From: Athripsodes cinereus
Lineage: Eukaryota; Arthropoda; Insecta; Trichoptera; Leptoceridae
Reading direction: 5' to 3'
NCBI GenBank assembly: GCA_947579605.1
Contig: OX388325.1
Location: forward strand, 429,572-493,571
DNA length: 64,000 nucleotides
Shown here: positions 21,975 through 32,438 of the stretch, one piece after another
Layout: each line of letters opens with the position of its first letter
Position numbering within the stretch: position 1 is the stretch's first letter
Made by a program: the position numbers and the translations under genes
Notes under the pieces: generated by a model
What the model was told of the DNA's origin: nothing
Seen by the model: only the letters and a program-made list of their open reading frames with translations
The model's database searches: none

Positions 21975-23185
21975 AATCCTAATCAAAAAAACTTGTTCAG
22001 CTGCTTAACTATTATAAGCATAAAGTCAGACAATTTTAACATAGATTAAGATTCTACTTGTGAATGTGGAATGACAAATATTGAGATTTATTCGTTGATT
22101 ATAAATACTTTTGCAAATATTATCCTCAATAACTTTTCAAAACTCAAAATGACAAAATTCATTCTAATACTAGACTTACGTCTAGGAGAAAATTAGATAC
22201 TTTTAAATGATACCTACATACAATGCTTCTTTTCATTATTATATAGAATATTTGTAAGATCTTCATAGTTAAAAGTTATTTGAAATATTTATACTCTACT
22301 TAGTGTACATTGTGCCAATACTTTTTGTCATATTGATATTTTCAACCAACGGTTCTTGGAAGAAATCCATGTTGAATTAATTAGAAATAAAACAATTCTT
22401 TGAAAACAGAATTAACATAACGTGGAGATAAATATTTCAGAATGATAATAAATATAGTAAATAATATGACTTAATAATGAATAAAACAATTATTTATAGT
22501 ATATCCACTGTGACACAGTTAATTCTGTTTACACTAGTTGTCATTACATTGTGTATTCTATTTTAAATATATTTTTCATTTTTAATCCTTTATACACTTG
22601 TTGATTGTATATTATTCATGTATTTTGTATTTGAAATAAATTAACATGTTTTGAGATAAAAATGTTGTCTTTTCTTTTACATCTTGTCAAACAAATTATT
22701 TTAAAACTTTTACCCAGTTTGAAAAGAATTGTTTATTATTGGATTGTCACATAAAAATACTATTTAATACATTCATTGAAGTGATAGGCAAGTATCATGT
22801 GTCACTTAAGTTTTCACTTACTGAAATTCATCATACTACATACTTCAAGACTCATTTTCAAAACAGGACTCCCAACATTAGCTATTACAATGTTGCCAAG
22901 TTGTGCTTCCAGGCTTGAATTATAGGTGGCAGTGAATGTACATAATTATGGTAATTATAAAATTTTCATGATACAAACAAATTATCTATTCCATTACTCA
23001 TACACCATTACACACCCTTGAGACGGTATAGGAACTGTTACACGGTGTCAAAAATAAAATCATCATCATTACTCCATCTGTGTTAAAAGGTAGGATATAA
23101 CATCGAATAAGCAGGTCTTGAGCATCTCTCGCTGCCATCATGTTCATTCAATTCTAAAGATAGAGACTTACCCTATGCTTTTGAA
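21975..23185. other. Inner non-coding part of the P-like element
   Basis: AT-rich, with no frame. It includes at 22335-22395 a fragment (TTTTCAACCAACGGTTCTTG) shared with 33845-33870 and 53730-53760, and at 22480-22505 a piece resembling the start of the hammerhead-like repeats (TAAAACAATTATTTATAGTA). Confidence 0.5.
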
Positions 23186-23189
23186 TCTG

Positions 23190-23360
23190 TATAATATTTT
23201 TTTTTTAAAAAGATATATCCGGGTTTTGTTATAAACCCTTATACACCTTTCACAGTAAGCTAAAAGCTTGTGTCGTGAAAGGGGAGTTTGCCGGCACCTG
23301 GGATCGAACCCTGGACCCCTTGTTCACAAGGCCGAGACTCTACCTCCAGGCTACCGACGA
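23190..23360 (-). repeat. tRNA-derived SINE family 1, full copy (copy 2)
   Basis: On the minus strand it starts TCGTCGGTAGCCTGGAGGTA (A box TAGCCTGGAGG), has the B box GGGTTCGATCCC about 35 nt on, then the body TGCCGGCAAACTCCCC and TTTCACGACACAAGCTTTTA, and a tail ending TTATAACAAAACCCGGATAT plus an A-run. Length is about 170 bp. Pol III promoter elements with a tRNA-unrelated body and A tail define a SINE. Confidence 0.8.
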
Positions 23361-23542
23361 TATTGTTGTTGCATATTCAAAAAGGAACATGTGAATTCAT
23401 AAATGTTTTGACATTTCCAGAATAAACTGCTCATAATGACATCATAACCATTTTATAAAGTGATTCTTAGTATCAAATATTAAAATTCAATACTTAAAAA
23501 ATAATATCACATGCCAATAGAAAGTCCAAACTACAATTTTAA

Positions 23543-23732
23543 TATATTTTTTTTTTTTTTTTAAAAAAAGATATATCTGGGTTTTTGTTATAAACCCAAA
23601 TACAACCTTATACACCTTTCACAGTAAGCTACTAAAAGCTTGTGTCGTGAAAGGGGAGTTTGCCGGCACCTGGTATCGAACCACGGACCCCATGTTCACA
23701 AGGCCGAGACTCTACCTCCAGGCTACCGACGA
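23543..23732 (-). repeat. tRNA-derived SINE family 1, full copy (copy 3)
   Basis: The minus strand begins TCGTCGGTAGCCTGGAGGTA, has the B box GGTTCGATACC and the same body as copy 2, with a long A tail (the T-run at 23548-23563). Inserted in MITE M1. About 190 bp. Confidence 0.8.
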
Positions 23733-23739
23733 ACTCTGT

Positions 23740-23830
23740 ATATACTCTATATATATATATATATATATATGGACAATTTGTAAAGCGCCGTTTACTCATA
23801 ACATGACCTCAAGGGCGCCGTAAATGATGC
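23740..23830. repeat. (TA)n plus fragment of a GCGCCGTTTA LINE 3' end
   Basis: The (TA)n run (23744-23770) is followed by AAGCGCCGTTTACTC and CTCAAGGGCGCCG, also seen at 28769-28812, 30684-30715 and 33052-33095. In the last it adjoins LINE coding sequence on the minus strand. Confidence 0.5.
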
Positions 23831-24510
23831 CTTAATGAAGTTTTAAAAGGGTATGCCCAAATAAAATGTGTGCACATGTCTCTTTTTGAATATGCTATGA
23901 CGATATAATATATTATTTTCTTTAAATTGGTAATATATGTACATATAATAAAATAATAATTGTGCAATACAAGTATTTTATTTATAAATTTATTTAAAAT
24001 CATACACAGCATGAGCCTTTTAAATGTTAACAAAGATGACCTTTCTTGGAGAATCGAGAATCAAAGGATTTAGCAGAGTAGTAATATTCTTGTTGGATAT
24101 ATGCTGTGGTAGGTTGAAGACATGTTGCACAGGTGAAGTGATGAACGAACCCACACCCACCCTGTCAACTGCTGGAATTACATTGTATTGTATTGAGGTA
24201 TTGAACACTTAGCTACCGGCGCCAAACTCTCAACTGCTTATCTTGTAGGTACTCACAATTCCAGACAATAACCTGCGCTTCGGAGGCTTCCTTAATGGGA
24301 TCTTTTTCTGAATCATAAAAAAATACCATATACTTGTACATACACTGAGCGACAATAATCAACCAACATTTTAAATTAATTTTACACAATTTTATCATAA
24401 TGTACATGTTTATAATAACTTCACAAAACCCATGAAAATGTTGTGCTATGATGGTTTATGTTACACATATGTAGTATGTTATACAAATTAATGGTATAGA
24501 AAGAGCAATG

Positions 24511-24512
<2 letters not shown>

Positions 24513-24542
<30 letters not shown>
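24513..24542. repeat. (TA)n microsatellite
   Basis: An uninterrupted TATATA run. Confidence 0.9.
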
Positions 24543-24545
<3 letters not shown>

Positions 24546-24760
24546 AAAGAAGTATGTTAGGACAGATCTATGTAGCGTTCCGTTCTCTCTGCTTACCCCA
24601 CTTAGGATGCGGCGTGAGGGAATAGAATAGTTTATTTTTCATTTTGCTGTGTATATATGGGCGGAGATTTTACTCTAGCCTTTGTATTTACTACTATAAT
24701 CGTATGGCATGTCAGGCGCTATAAATCATAAAAATCACTAAAAACATAAATCATAAAAAA

Positions 24761-24850
24761 ATGTCAAAGAGATAAAATTGTAAAAAAAAATGTCAAAAAG
24801 ATAAAATTGTAAAAAAAAATGACAAAAAGATAAAATTGTAAAATAAAATA
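24761..24850. repeat. Tandem repeat, about 33 bp, three units
   Basis: AAAGAGATAAAATTGTAAAA, then AAAAAGATAAAATTGTAAAA twice, spaced about 33 bp. On the minus strand it lies just downstream of LINE coding sequence and so may be part of that element's 3' UTR. Confidence 0.7.
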
Positions 24851-24871
24851 CAATCGCAAAATATTTAAAAT

Positions 24872-25160
24872 TTATAAAATGACTCTTGTATCCCTCAGCC
24901 AAATTCTGGCTTTGGTTGTCAGATTACTAAAACCTTCCATCACACCGTGGAACCTATAAATAGGGCAATCAGCAACAATATGTTGCGTGGTTTGTGATGT
25001 TGCCCCGCAATCGCAGCTTGGGTCGGCAATGTACCCCCATTTATGGCGCTCCGTTGCGCTTCTGCTGCAGTCCATTCTAATGCGGTTCAATCTCACCCAC
25101 TCCCTACGGTCCAACGTAAAACCAGCAATGAGGTAATCTCTAATCACAAGAGAAGTTGTG
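24872..25160 (-). pseudogene. Jockey-like LINE C-terminal cysteine region
   Basis: A 91-codon open frame reads FTLDRREWVRLNRIRMDCSR, HKWGYIADPSCDCGATSQTT and HIVADCPIYRFHG, ending WLRDTRVIL. W..LNRIRT...KWG..D...CDCG...T..HI...CP is the cysteine-rich C-terminus of jockey-type non-LTR proteins (CxC...HxxxxC). Only this exon-sized end survives; the insertion lies inside the P-like element on the opposite strand to its transposase. Confidence 0.75.
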
Positions 25161-25488
25161 TTACAGAGGTAAGACAGATTACAGAAAAAGATAGATATAA
25201 ATGAATAATATAAAACATACTAACTTGCAAATGAGTGCGAAATCTGGAAAATTTTGTATGATTGGTGTTTTTCTCCAACATTACAGAAAACAGAGATGAT
25301 CGGTCTTGCTATTTAACTGTACTGTAGTTGTTGTAATTCACGTGTTTCTCCTTTCTGGATCCTTTGAAGAACTATAAAAAAAATGATTTTGTTTATAAAT
25401 ATGTTAGGTATAATATTTTTACCCGGATCAGATTTGTATGCATGAAACATTTCATTCTAATGGGTAAATAAACCAAACATCAGTGGGC

Positions 25489-25566
25489 CTAGTCAAAACA
25501 CATTTTAGCGTTACGTTTTCGTACAAGTTTAAACAAAAACGTAACGCTAAAATGTGTTTTGACTAG
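25489..25566. mobile_element. MITE M3 palindrome (copy 1)
   Basis: A hairpin with 34-nt arms, beginning CTAGTCAAAACACATTTTAG and continuing GCGTTACGTTTT, has one mismatch in the arms and a 12-nt loop. The outer bases CAGTGGGC and CAGTTGAC (reversed) weakly extend it. A second, larger copy lies at 54556-54656. Confidence 0.75.
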
Positions 25567-25800
25567 GTCAACTGAGATTTTAGATAATTTGTATTGTCAA
25601 TTGACAGAATAAAAAACAAATTACATTTGTGGATACGATAATAAGGACACATAATTACTTATAGAGACCATTAATAACACTATTATGATCATTTATTTCA
25701 TTTTGAAGGGCTCCTTTTTTCACTTCAATTTTCACAAAACTTTTCAGAATAATAGGATAAAACGTAGCAACTTATCTATTATATATTTATTGTGCCTTAC

Positions 25801-25862
25801 CTTGATATGGTAACAAGTTGACTTCCTTCACTTGAAACATTGAACACCCCAGAAACTTGCAT
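25801..25862 (-). other. Exon-like segment (weak)
   Basis: On the minus strand a TATTGTAG acceptor-like site is followed by an open 62 nt segment starting with ATG (MQVSGVFNVSSEGSQLVTIS) and by the donor AAG|GTAAGG. A second candidate follows near 25370 (TTTTTATAG then TTCTTCAAAGGATCC), but translation stops soon after joining. It may be a chance match. Confidence 0.2.
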
Positions 25863-27242
25863 CTACAATATAAAAATATTGTTAAATTTTATTATGACAG
25901 TCATGCATTCATTTCTCAAATAAAATAATAAATTCAATTAATGCTTCGTCCCCGATGTTAAATAATCATGTTCAAACTAAAATAACTTATCTAATATATA
26001 AATCAATAACAAAATATGCGTATGTTTTATTTAAATAACGATATCAAAAACAACCATACGTTCAGAATATTCTCATACACCGATCACTGCATTTTATTAC
26101 AAACAAGTCAAATTTTCTTTCAATAATAAGTAAATAAATTATAAGCAATACCATTAAACACAATACAACCAATTTTACTTACATAATATACAAATATTAA
26201 ACCACAAAATATTATAAACACTCGACGACAACAAACATGTCAAACAAATATTGACATTTCGATCATGGACCATCGACAAAAATGATATGGCTGCCAACAC
26301 AACAATTAAAAAAAATCATGGCGGAAAACGACGCTCGCTACGTAAACGAAAGCGTTTGTCGACAAAAAGTTTTCGTTTCGAAGTGTGTTTGTCTACCAAA
26401 TCAAAATTCGATAGCCAAGATTTCTTCTTGGCGAATTTCGTTAACGAATCGCTTTCTAATGTGAAATGTCTAGGCCTACAGGCCTCTCCTGATACTAAAT
26501 TTTCGCACCAGCATAGATATTATTTTGCATGTATATTAGAAATAATTTCCTCTATTGTCAGCATTACTGGTTATAAGAAATAAAATCTGTTTGCCTGTCT
26601 GTGTGTCGATGCAAATGGGCAGATTTCAAAAAATTTGTCTGTGACGAAATGGAAACTCATTTTTTTTATATTTTTATTTAGTCTTCATTATACGGAAATA
26701 AGTTAGAAAAAATACTAATTAAACTTAATCTGTATATTTTATTATGATATTGGCAGGATTTTTACAATTATGAGGAAATTTATTTTGAGAACTGTTGAAA
26801 ATTGTTCCGTTTCGTCACAAAGTTAGAATACATATTAAAGATAAAGTACGCTTTCTATATCGAAACAATGAATGGAATGGGAATCATAATAATAAAAACT
26901 TCATAGATTTTAGTTAGAAAATATCGGTTTTATTGAGGGAAATTTTGTTTTTCAACATTAATATTCAGTTTCGTCACTATTATGTCTTAAACACTATCTA
27001 AAAGTATCTTTATTCCACACATTTGAGAAGAATTCATATAATTTTGACTTAATAAGAAATAATAAGTTTTATTAAAAGATAATGATGTATAAATAATTTA
27101 GAGCTTTCCTAACATTTAAATAAGTAATCGTAAGAAATGAAGACAGTTGAAACTGGACGGTGACGCTTGTGGAAATCCGCGTGATTATTAGGAACAACTA
27201 AAGCGGGTTACACACTATGTTGTACACTTAAAACTAATAAAT

Positions 27243-27359
27243 TCAAATTCTTTTCAGCCTGTCTAACTGTTTAAGTCTCTGTAATTCGTGCTTTTCTGGA
27301 TTGTCTTTTTTCAGTTTCTCCCTGTATCTTTTGGCACGTTCGGCTGCCGTGAGAGCCAT
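27243..27359 (-). CDS. Short basic ORF, insect multi-copy N-terminal domain type
   Basis: 38 codons start MALTAAERAKRYREKLKKDN and continue PEKHELQRLKQLDRLKRI before TGA. The hydrophilic AERAKRYREKLKxxxPEKH head resembles the first exon of a group of multi-copy insect proteins of uncertain role; this recognition is from memory. The bases before the ATG (TTTCTTTGCAGTT) look like a splice acceptor, so an untranslated upstream exon is possible. The reading frame ends early compared with its relatives, so this is likely a truncated or pseudogenised exon. Confidence 0.4.
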   Translation of the reverse strand: MALTAAERAKRYREKLKKDNPEKHELQRLKQLDRLKRI

Positions 27360-27535
27360 AACTGCAAAGAAACACTACTATTTAGAAAACAAACACCTCT
27401 TGCAACAAAACTTCTATCATCCTGAACGATAAAAATGTCCACATAAAGTCTTTTACAACTTTTTTTAAACAACATTTTTAGGTTTTTTTTTTTTTCAATA
27501 TTTTTTACTGTCACTTCGTGATAGAACTCCATAAT

Positions 27536-27632
27536 CAATAAAGAATTATGATAAAAATATATAGTATTAAGTTCTATTATTATTTAAATAATAGAACTTA
27601 ATACTATATATTTTTATCATAATTCTTTATTG
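27536..27632. repeat. Perfect 45 bp inverted repeat
   Basis: Arms 27536-27580 and 27588-27632 are exact reverse complements (outer CAATAAAGAATTATGATAAA, inner AAGTTCTATTAT) with a 7-nt spacer. The words AACATTTTTAG occur on both sides (27472 and 27633). Confidence 0.9.
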
Positions 27633-28768
27633 AACATTTTTAGTGTTTTTTTTAATTCTGTTGAATGACAATGAATGAATTTAGTTTTAAGTTTTCTAAT
27701 ATATTGCCCTTTAAATACTTTCATCAATTTTTGGGTATAAAATTAATTAATCACACTAAACTATTCAACTTAATCTGTGTAAGTTTAGCTTAATAATTCC
27801 ATTTCGTCACTAATATGTTCCGCTAATATATCACGGGATGCCTACGTGACGCAATGGATGTGACTATTCACTGTCTCGATATAATAAAAACATTAATTAA
27901 AGCATTTAAAACAAAAAAACTGAAGAAACTAACCTTTACTTACGTTATTTAATAGTTTATTTATAAATCTGAAATATCAAAACAGTAAAACAAACTCTTC
28001 TTACCTCAAAATATGCTGTGACTATATAGGAACAAAAATTTTAACCAACAATGCTGACAACTCTTTTGTCACGATTTTCTGTTGAACTGAATGAATAAAC
28101 AACAAAATAGCGACGGCCATAGACAAAAAATGTTTCCATACTAAAAAAAATAACTTTATATTCCTAGATTTTACTTTCGGAACCTGCACAATCTCCGTGA
28201 CTATATAGGAATTTCCACTACACTTGGTTTTTGTGGATGAGAAGAAAACAGTAAATTTTATATTTTATCGTATAAATACTATAGATTTCTTGAATGACAT
28301 GTATCAATTAATTTAAGCTCTTTTTTTTGGTGTATAATACGTTTCATAATTAGTAGAAATTATTTTACTATAATGTTTTGAAGTTTGCGAAGTGTGTGTG
28401 GACAGAGACATTTTAGGGTTCAGTTTGCTCTTATTTTAGTTGGATTTTATAGATTATGATAGATTTGGATGATATTTTTAATATAATAAATAGTTTAAGT
28501 ACTGTTTTCCATGTAATGAGGCCACAAAGTGCGAAAAAGTTAAAATTCATGAATATTATGGTAATGTACATTATTGGACAGTGCAATTTACCTAGGGACA
28601 ATTTTTTTGAAATCCGCTCAAATAGAATTTTTCAATTTACTTTTTCATGAGTCGTTAACCGCGAATTTTCATCTTTATTTATTCCGTTGTTAGAACACAT
28701 TTGGTAACGTTTCGCGACTGTGAATGGATTTCGCAATTGATGATGATGATTGTGGATGATTTTGTTTT

Positions 28769-28812
28769 GACGCCGTTTAACAGTCCCTAGACCGTCTCAA
28801 GGGCGCCTATTA
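28769..28812 (-). repeat. GCGCCGTTTA LINE 3'-end fragment
   Basis: GACGCCGTTTAACAG and CGTCTCAAGGGCGCC match 33052-33095, the 3' end of a minus-strand LINE. Confidence 0.5.
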
Positions 28813-28979
28813 TTTTTATTTAACTAGGCATTATAAAATTTTGAAAACACTTGTGATTGTCACAAATTTGACTACGAGAATTTTATGTGAGTTCCAATTG
28901 AAGGTAGGTATTATTAATTGTCACAAATTCATTATTTCACATTTTTAACTAAGTAGTTTAATGATGATAGTTGGCCAAA

Positions 28980-29192
28980 AAGAGCACTGTTCTTCCGTCC
29001 GCAGGGGTTCCGTAGGCCCGGGCGTCCCTCTTTCACAATACACCGTTCCTATGACAACGATATCAGAGCGCAAGGAATGTCGTGGGAAGAGGTGACGCAA
29101 TTGGCACAGAGACGCTCTGAATGGAGGAGGCTGGTTTCTGCCCTGTGCTCCCGAGAGGAGCGTTGAGGGCGATGATGATGATGATGATGATG
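28980..29192 (+). pseudogene. RTE-like LINE C-terminus with (GAT)n tail (copy 2)
   Basis: Open frame: LFFRPQGFRRPGRPSFTIHR, SYDNDIRAQGMSWEEVTQL, AQRRSEWRRLVSALCSREER, stop, then GGGCGATGATGATG repeats (29168-29192). RTE LINEs have minimal 3' UTRs with trinucleotide tails, and QRRSEWRRLV is a variant of the common AQDRD.WR.LV ending. This 5'-truncated copy is intact over its 60 codons and is the best guide to copy 1. Confidence 0.75.
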
Positions 29193-29578
29193 AGTTTAAA
29201 AATAATAACACCCAAAAATGAAACTTTGTAAAACTATTGACACTAAAAAAATGTATGAAAATTTTGTGAATTTGAACAATTTATTAGGTATAAGATAATA
29301 ATATTAAATTTTGAAAAGTGAGACGTCAGAGGTTTCAGGCAGCTACTACCAGCGCCATCCACCGACCGAAGTTTATTAAAATTATTCCGAAATTTCGAAT
29401 ACAACAACTGTCATGCGTGCGAAAGACAAACCAATCTCTATATCTATCATCATGTCATTTTCCACAGACGCAGAAGCCAACAGACTAGTGACATATTCAA
29501 TGCAGCGATGAATTATGGCATCCATCCTGAATTTCTTATTTTTTTTTACTTGCTCAAAGAAAAAAACCTGTATAATAT

Positions 29579-29840
29579 GGCCAATTCTGAATCATAAAAT
29601 AGTTTAGTTGCACTAACTGAGTGTGAGGAGATAGCTGAGTCATAATAATTAGTTCTAATTCGTATTCACAGTTTTCCGTACTAATTTAGTTCATTAGTTC
29701 ATTTTGACACCTTAGTACAACTACAAATTTCGAGAATCTATGGATTTCGTATTCAGAATGAAATTTTAGTTGACAACCGACGATTAAAATAAGTTGGATT
29801 TGGCAGAATTATAATCGCGACTATTATTAGTTGCTGTCAT
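29579..29840 (+). mobile_element. TIR element N, 5' part only
   Basis: GGCCAATTCTGAATCATAAA, GTGTGAGGAGATAG, TTTTCCGTACTAATTTAG and GTTGGATTTGGCAGAATT match 50093-50380. The copy stops at GTTGCTGTCATTTT, so the right end is missing. Confidence 0.7.
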
Positions 29841-30414
29841 TTTCAAATTTTATTTAAATAAATATATTTGAATTTGAAAAAAAAAATTGAAATACTTAAA
29901 GGTGATGTTTTACCAATATATGCCCTTTACAGGACACTCTTAAACTTAAAGAAAAATGTGGGAGGCCACCCATATTAATTCGCGATATTTCACGAAATGC
30001 GTTTGCGAAACACTGTTTCATTTACGCACTGGCGATATTGTGCTTTCGGTACTAAACGTGAAGCTTTTAGTACGGGGGTTAATGGAGTAAAGAGAAGGAG
30101 GGTAGGGGAGAGAAACATGAGGCGTATCTTAAAATGTGAAGAAAAAGGAAGAGGAGGTATAATAACAAAACCAAAATATCTGACATTACTGAATTGTAGA
30201 TTTTTTATGGATATTAACGGTTGTATTTAATTTTGGGGAGGATTTTGTCGAGGATATCCCTTCAGGCGAACCTTGAGCCCTTCCTTGAGAAGAATTTGCA
30301 TAAAGAGTATAGATGACATAGGAATTGACATTCCTGCAACATCTATGGGTGAAGGAAGGTGCAACACTTAATGTGTAATGATGTATCTGAGTTTTTAAGA
30401 AAGAAACGAACTAT

Positions 30415-30662
30415 GGAAGAATCTCCCTAGGCTTAGGCAAGCCAAGGGACTACTCGGAGGATATAACTTCGGAAGAGCCATGGTATGCACTAACCTAATT
30501 AAAACAAGTCTCAAAGTAGTAACAGGTTTCCTAACGGGTCACTGCAGGCTCAAGAAACACTTACGCAAACTGGGACTTGAAGAAGACGGTACTTGTAGAT
30601 TTTGTGAAGAAGAAGAGGCCGAGACTCCTCGACATCTCTCCTTGGTATGTATTTATGTATAA
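30415..30662 (+). pseudogene. R1/jockey-like LINE C-terminal RNase H-zinc region
   Basis: QAKGLLGGYNFGRAMVCTNL, IKTSLKVVTGFLTGHCRLKK and HLRKLGLEEDGTCRFCEEEE, then AETPRHLSLVC. QAK..L......VTGFLTGHC.L..HL..LGL...CR.C.EEEET..H is the conserved end of RNase H-bearing LINE proteins in insects. About 80 codons are in one frame and the rest is missing. The expected Cys-Pro after HLSLVC is replaced, which marks degeneration or the truncation point. Confidence 0.75.
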
Positions 30663-30744
30663 ATGTATGTATGTTGGAAGATTTAGTCGGCGCCGTTTAA
30701 TGGAGCATCCATCTCAAAAAGCAAGTGGAATACCACTTGCGAAT

Positions 30745-30850
30745 AGCAAGAATCAAAAATCTCATCTCCACTGCATTTATTCCAATTTCATCCTTCTTCA
30801 ACCACGTCCATGTTTCGCTTGCATAAGACATTATAAGTGATTTATTCCAT
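30745..30850 (-). pseudogene. LINE family E fragment (copy 3)
   Basis: The minus strand encodes IMSYASETWTWLKKDEIGIN followed by AVEMRF, matching the SETWTWLKxD...INAxEMRxLRR block of 4790-4860. Very short. The 5' neighbour at 30684-30715 is a GCGCCGTTTA fragment. Confidence 0.65.
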
Positions 30851-31230
30851 CTAACCACGTTCTATTCTGCACGCCTTATAATCCAGATATTTAGAACAAT
30901 GCTCGATTAACGCGTTTTCAGCACTCCAAATAAATAAAAAAAAAATACGGTACGACTGTAGCTTGTTAAAAGAAACACAAGACTAATTAATGATAAACAT
31001 GCAATGTTGTGTTCTTATTTCAAAAGAAGTCTGTCAATAATAAAAACAAAAGGAAAATAAAAATACCTAATTAACTGGTTATGATTAATATCTTTTTCAT
31101 CTTCTGTATTCCTAATATAAAGTTTTTTTTTCAACGAATATTTTCTATTGAGAAAGACATAATATGAGACATTCAGAATCATAGTAGATTTTTTATTTAT
31201 TTATTTCACAAAAAACTACATTAAATTGCC

Positions 31231-31405
31231 TTACATTGTCTTGATGTTAATCATACGCGCGCGAAGTGACTATATAGTCAAAAATACCGTGCTACCGTTA
31301 CCGCGAGATTATGATGCACGTATTTTTTACTATAGTCACTTTGCGCGTCGGCGTCGTATGATTGAGATCAAATTAAGATTTAAATTGTATTTAGATTGAG
31401 TCAAG
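31231..31405. mobile_element. MITE M2 (copy 3), left end truncated
   Basis: TAATCATACGCGCGCGAAGT, GACTATATAGTCAAAAATAC and ATAGTCACTTTGCGCGTCGG match the inner part of M2, and GTATTTAGATTGAGTCAAGA the right end. The left GGGTTACTC end is absent. Confidence 0.6.
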
Positions 31406-31648
31406 ACTCAAGAGAGACATCTTGGTTGGAGAATCATGTTTACACGATCTAACTCTTCTTCCAATTAGATTTTGCAAAATGTTCCATTGTGAAAGCGTGG
31501 TTCTTCAATTGAAGTCTGATTGAAGTTTTACCATTTGCACGTTGTGCTCAAATCCAGATTAACACAGAAAAAAGTGAAGATTTCTTTAAACATTTTCTTA
31601 ATATTTGACGGTGGTCCTGAAAACTATCAAATTAGGTGACGTTGTCTT

Positions 31649-32109
31649 CAGTGTGACCAGATTTTATTTTCAAAAACTACTAAATGGGGATGTCAAAAAC
31701 TACTAAATTCTCAAAATGGTATAGGAATTTGAAATATTTCGAAAACTCCTCGGTTTTCTTAAACAATATTTTCTCGCAGTACCTTTTTCTACAAAGTACC
31801 CGATATTTGTACCGACTATTGCTACTTTGCGGATACTTTCATACCAACTACTGACGACATAAGTTACACGCTTAAATTTCTATCCCCCCCCCCGTCGCCG
31901 AATTTTCAAAATGGTATAGGAATACCCGGTATTTGTACCGACAATTGTTTTCGAATCATTAAGTATCGGGTACTTTTCCCAAGTACCCGATACTTTATCT
32001 ACCAATTACCGACTAAATACTAAAAACTACCAAAAAAACTACTAAACATTGTTGCCAATGCCTCAAAAACTACCAAAAAAGTAGGAAACTACCAAATCTG
32101 GTCACACTA
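31649..32109. mobile_element. hAT MITE, CAGTGTGACC termini, 8 bp TSD
   Basis: Ends CAGTGTGACCAGATTT and, reversed, TAGTGTGACCAGATTT fit the hAT terminal rule YARNG. Perfect flanking octamers GTTGTCTT (31641-31648, 32110-32117) are the 8 bp duplication expected of hAT. The 461 bp interior holds ACTACTAAA and CTACCAAAAAA repeats and no gene. It shares AAAACTCCTCGGTTTTCTTA with the right arm of the 38286 element (reversed). Confidence 0.85.
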
Positions 32110-32438
32110 GTTGTCTTTTCTAAGCCTATAATAATTTCTAGTGTTAGCATTACAATGAGAATTAAGTCTATGTAGCAATAGTAGGTATTTTTCATGTTGG
32201 CAATATTTCAAGTGCAGCCACTTAATGCTATAGGTAGGTATATACAGTGACAGTGTTGCCATAATCAAATAACTAATAATATTATTTGTATGAGGTCGAT
32301 ACTCTTGTATGTAATCTTATTTGAATAATTCCCAATTATGGTATTATTATTCTTGTTTTTCGACTGGCAACATTCCAAATATCGAGCTATCGTTACAATT
32401 TCAACACATATCATCAACTGTTGATATTTTATATATTA

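Larger units (their letters stand above)
23360..23906. mobile_element. MITE M1 (copy 2), split by a SINE
   Basis: The left end ATATTGTTGTTGCATATTCA and right end (reversed) ATATCGTCATAGCATATTCA match copy 1. The internal ACATCATAACCATTTTATA block is shared. Positions 23543-23807 are inserted material. Confidence 0.65.
19294..26470 (+). mobile_element. P-like DNA transposon, 7.2 kb, decayed
   Basis: Termini GACAATTTGTATTTGGCGAT and, reversed, GACATTTCACATTAGAAAGC continue into matching subterminal blocks (TTTGGTAGACAAA, TTCGAAACGA on both sides). Both ends abut the octamer TAGGCCTA (19286-19293, 26471-26478). Because that octamer is its own reverse complement, it can be an 8 bp duplication or part of the inverted repeat. 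P-superfamily elements make 8 bp duplications, and a P-type transposase relic lies inside. Nested insertions are two SINEs, MITE M1, a LINE piece and MITE M3. Confidence 0.7.
26479..28760. other. Mostly non-repetitive AT-rich DNA
   Basis: Apart from the 38-codon frame and palindrome listed separately, I see no known element. The nonamer TTTCGTCAC (either strand) recurs at about 26644, 26814, 26969 and 27803, and GTGACTATATAGGA at 28018 and 28198. This could be a degraded, unrecognised DNA transposon or host intergenic sequence. Confidence 0.4.

Noticed and set aside
23290..23360. Possible functional tRNA gene
   Set aside because: Part of a repeated SINE with a tRNA-unrelated body and A tail; repeated at 23543 and 59595.
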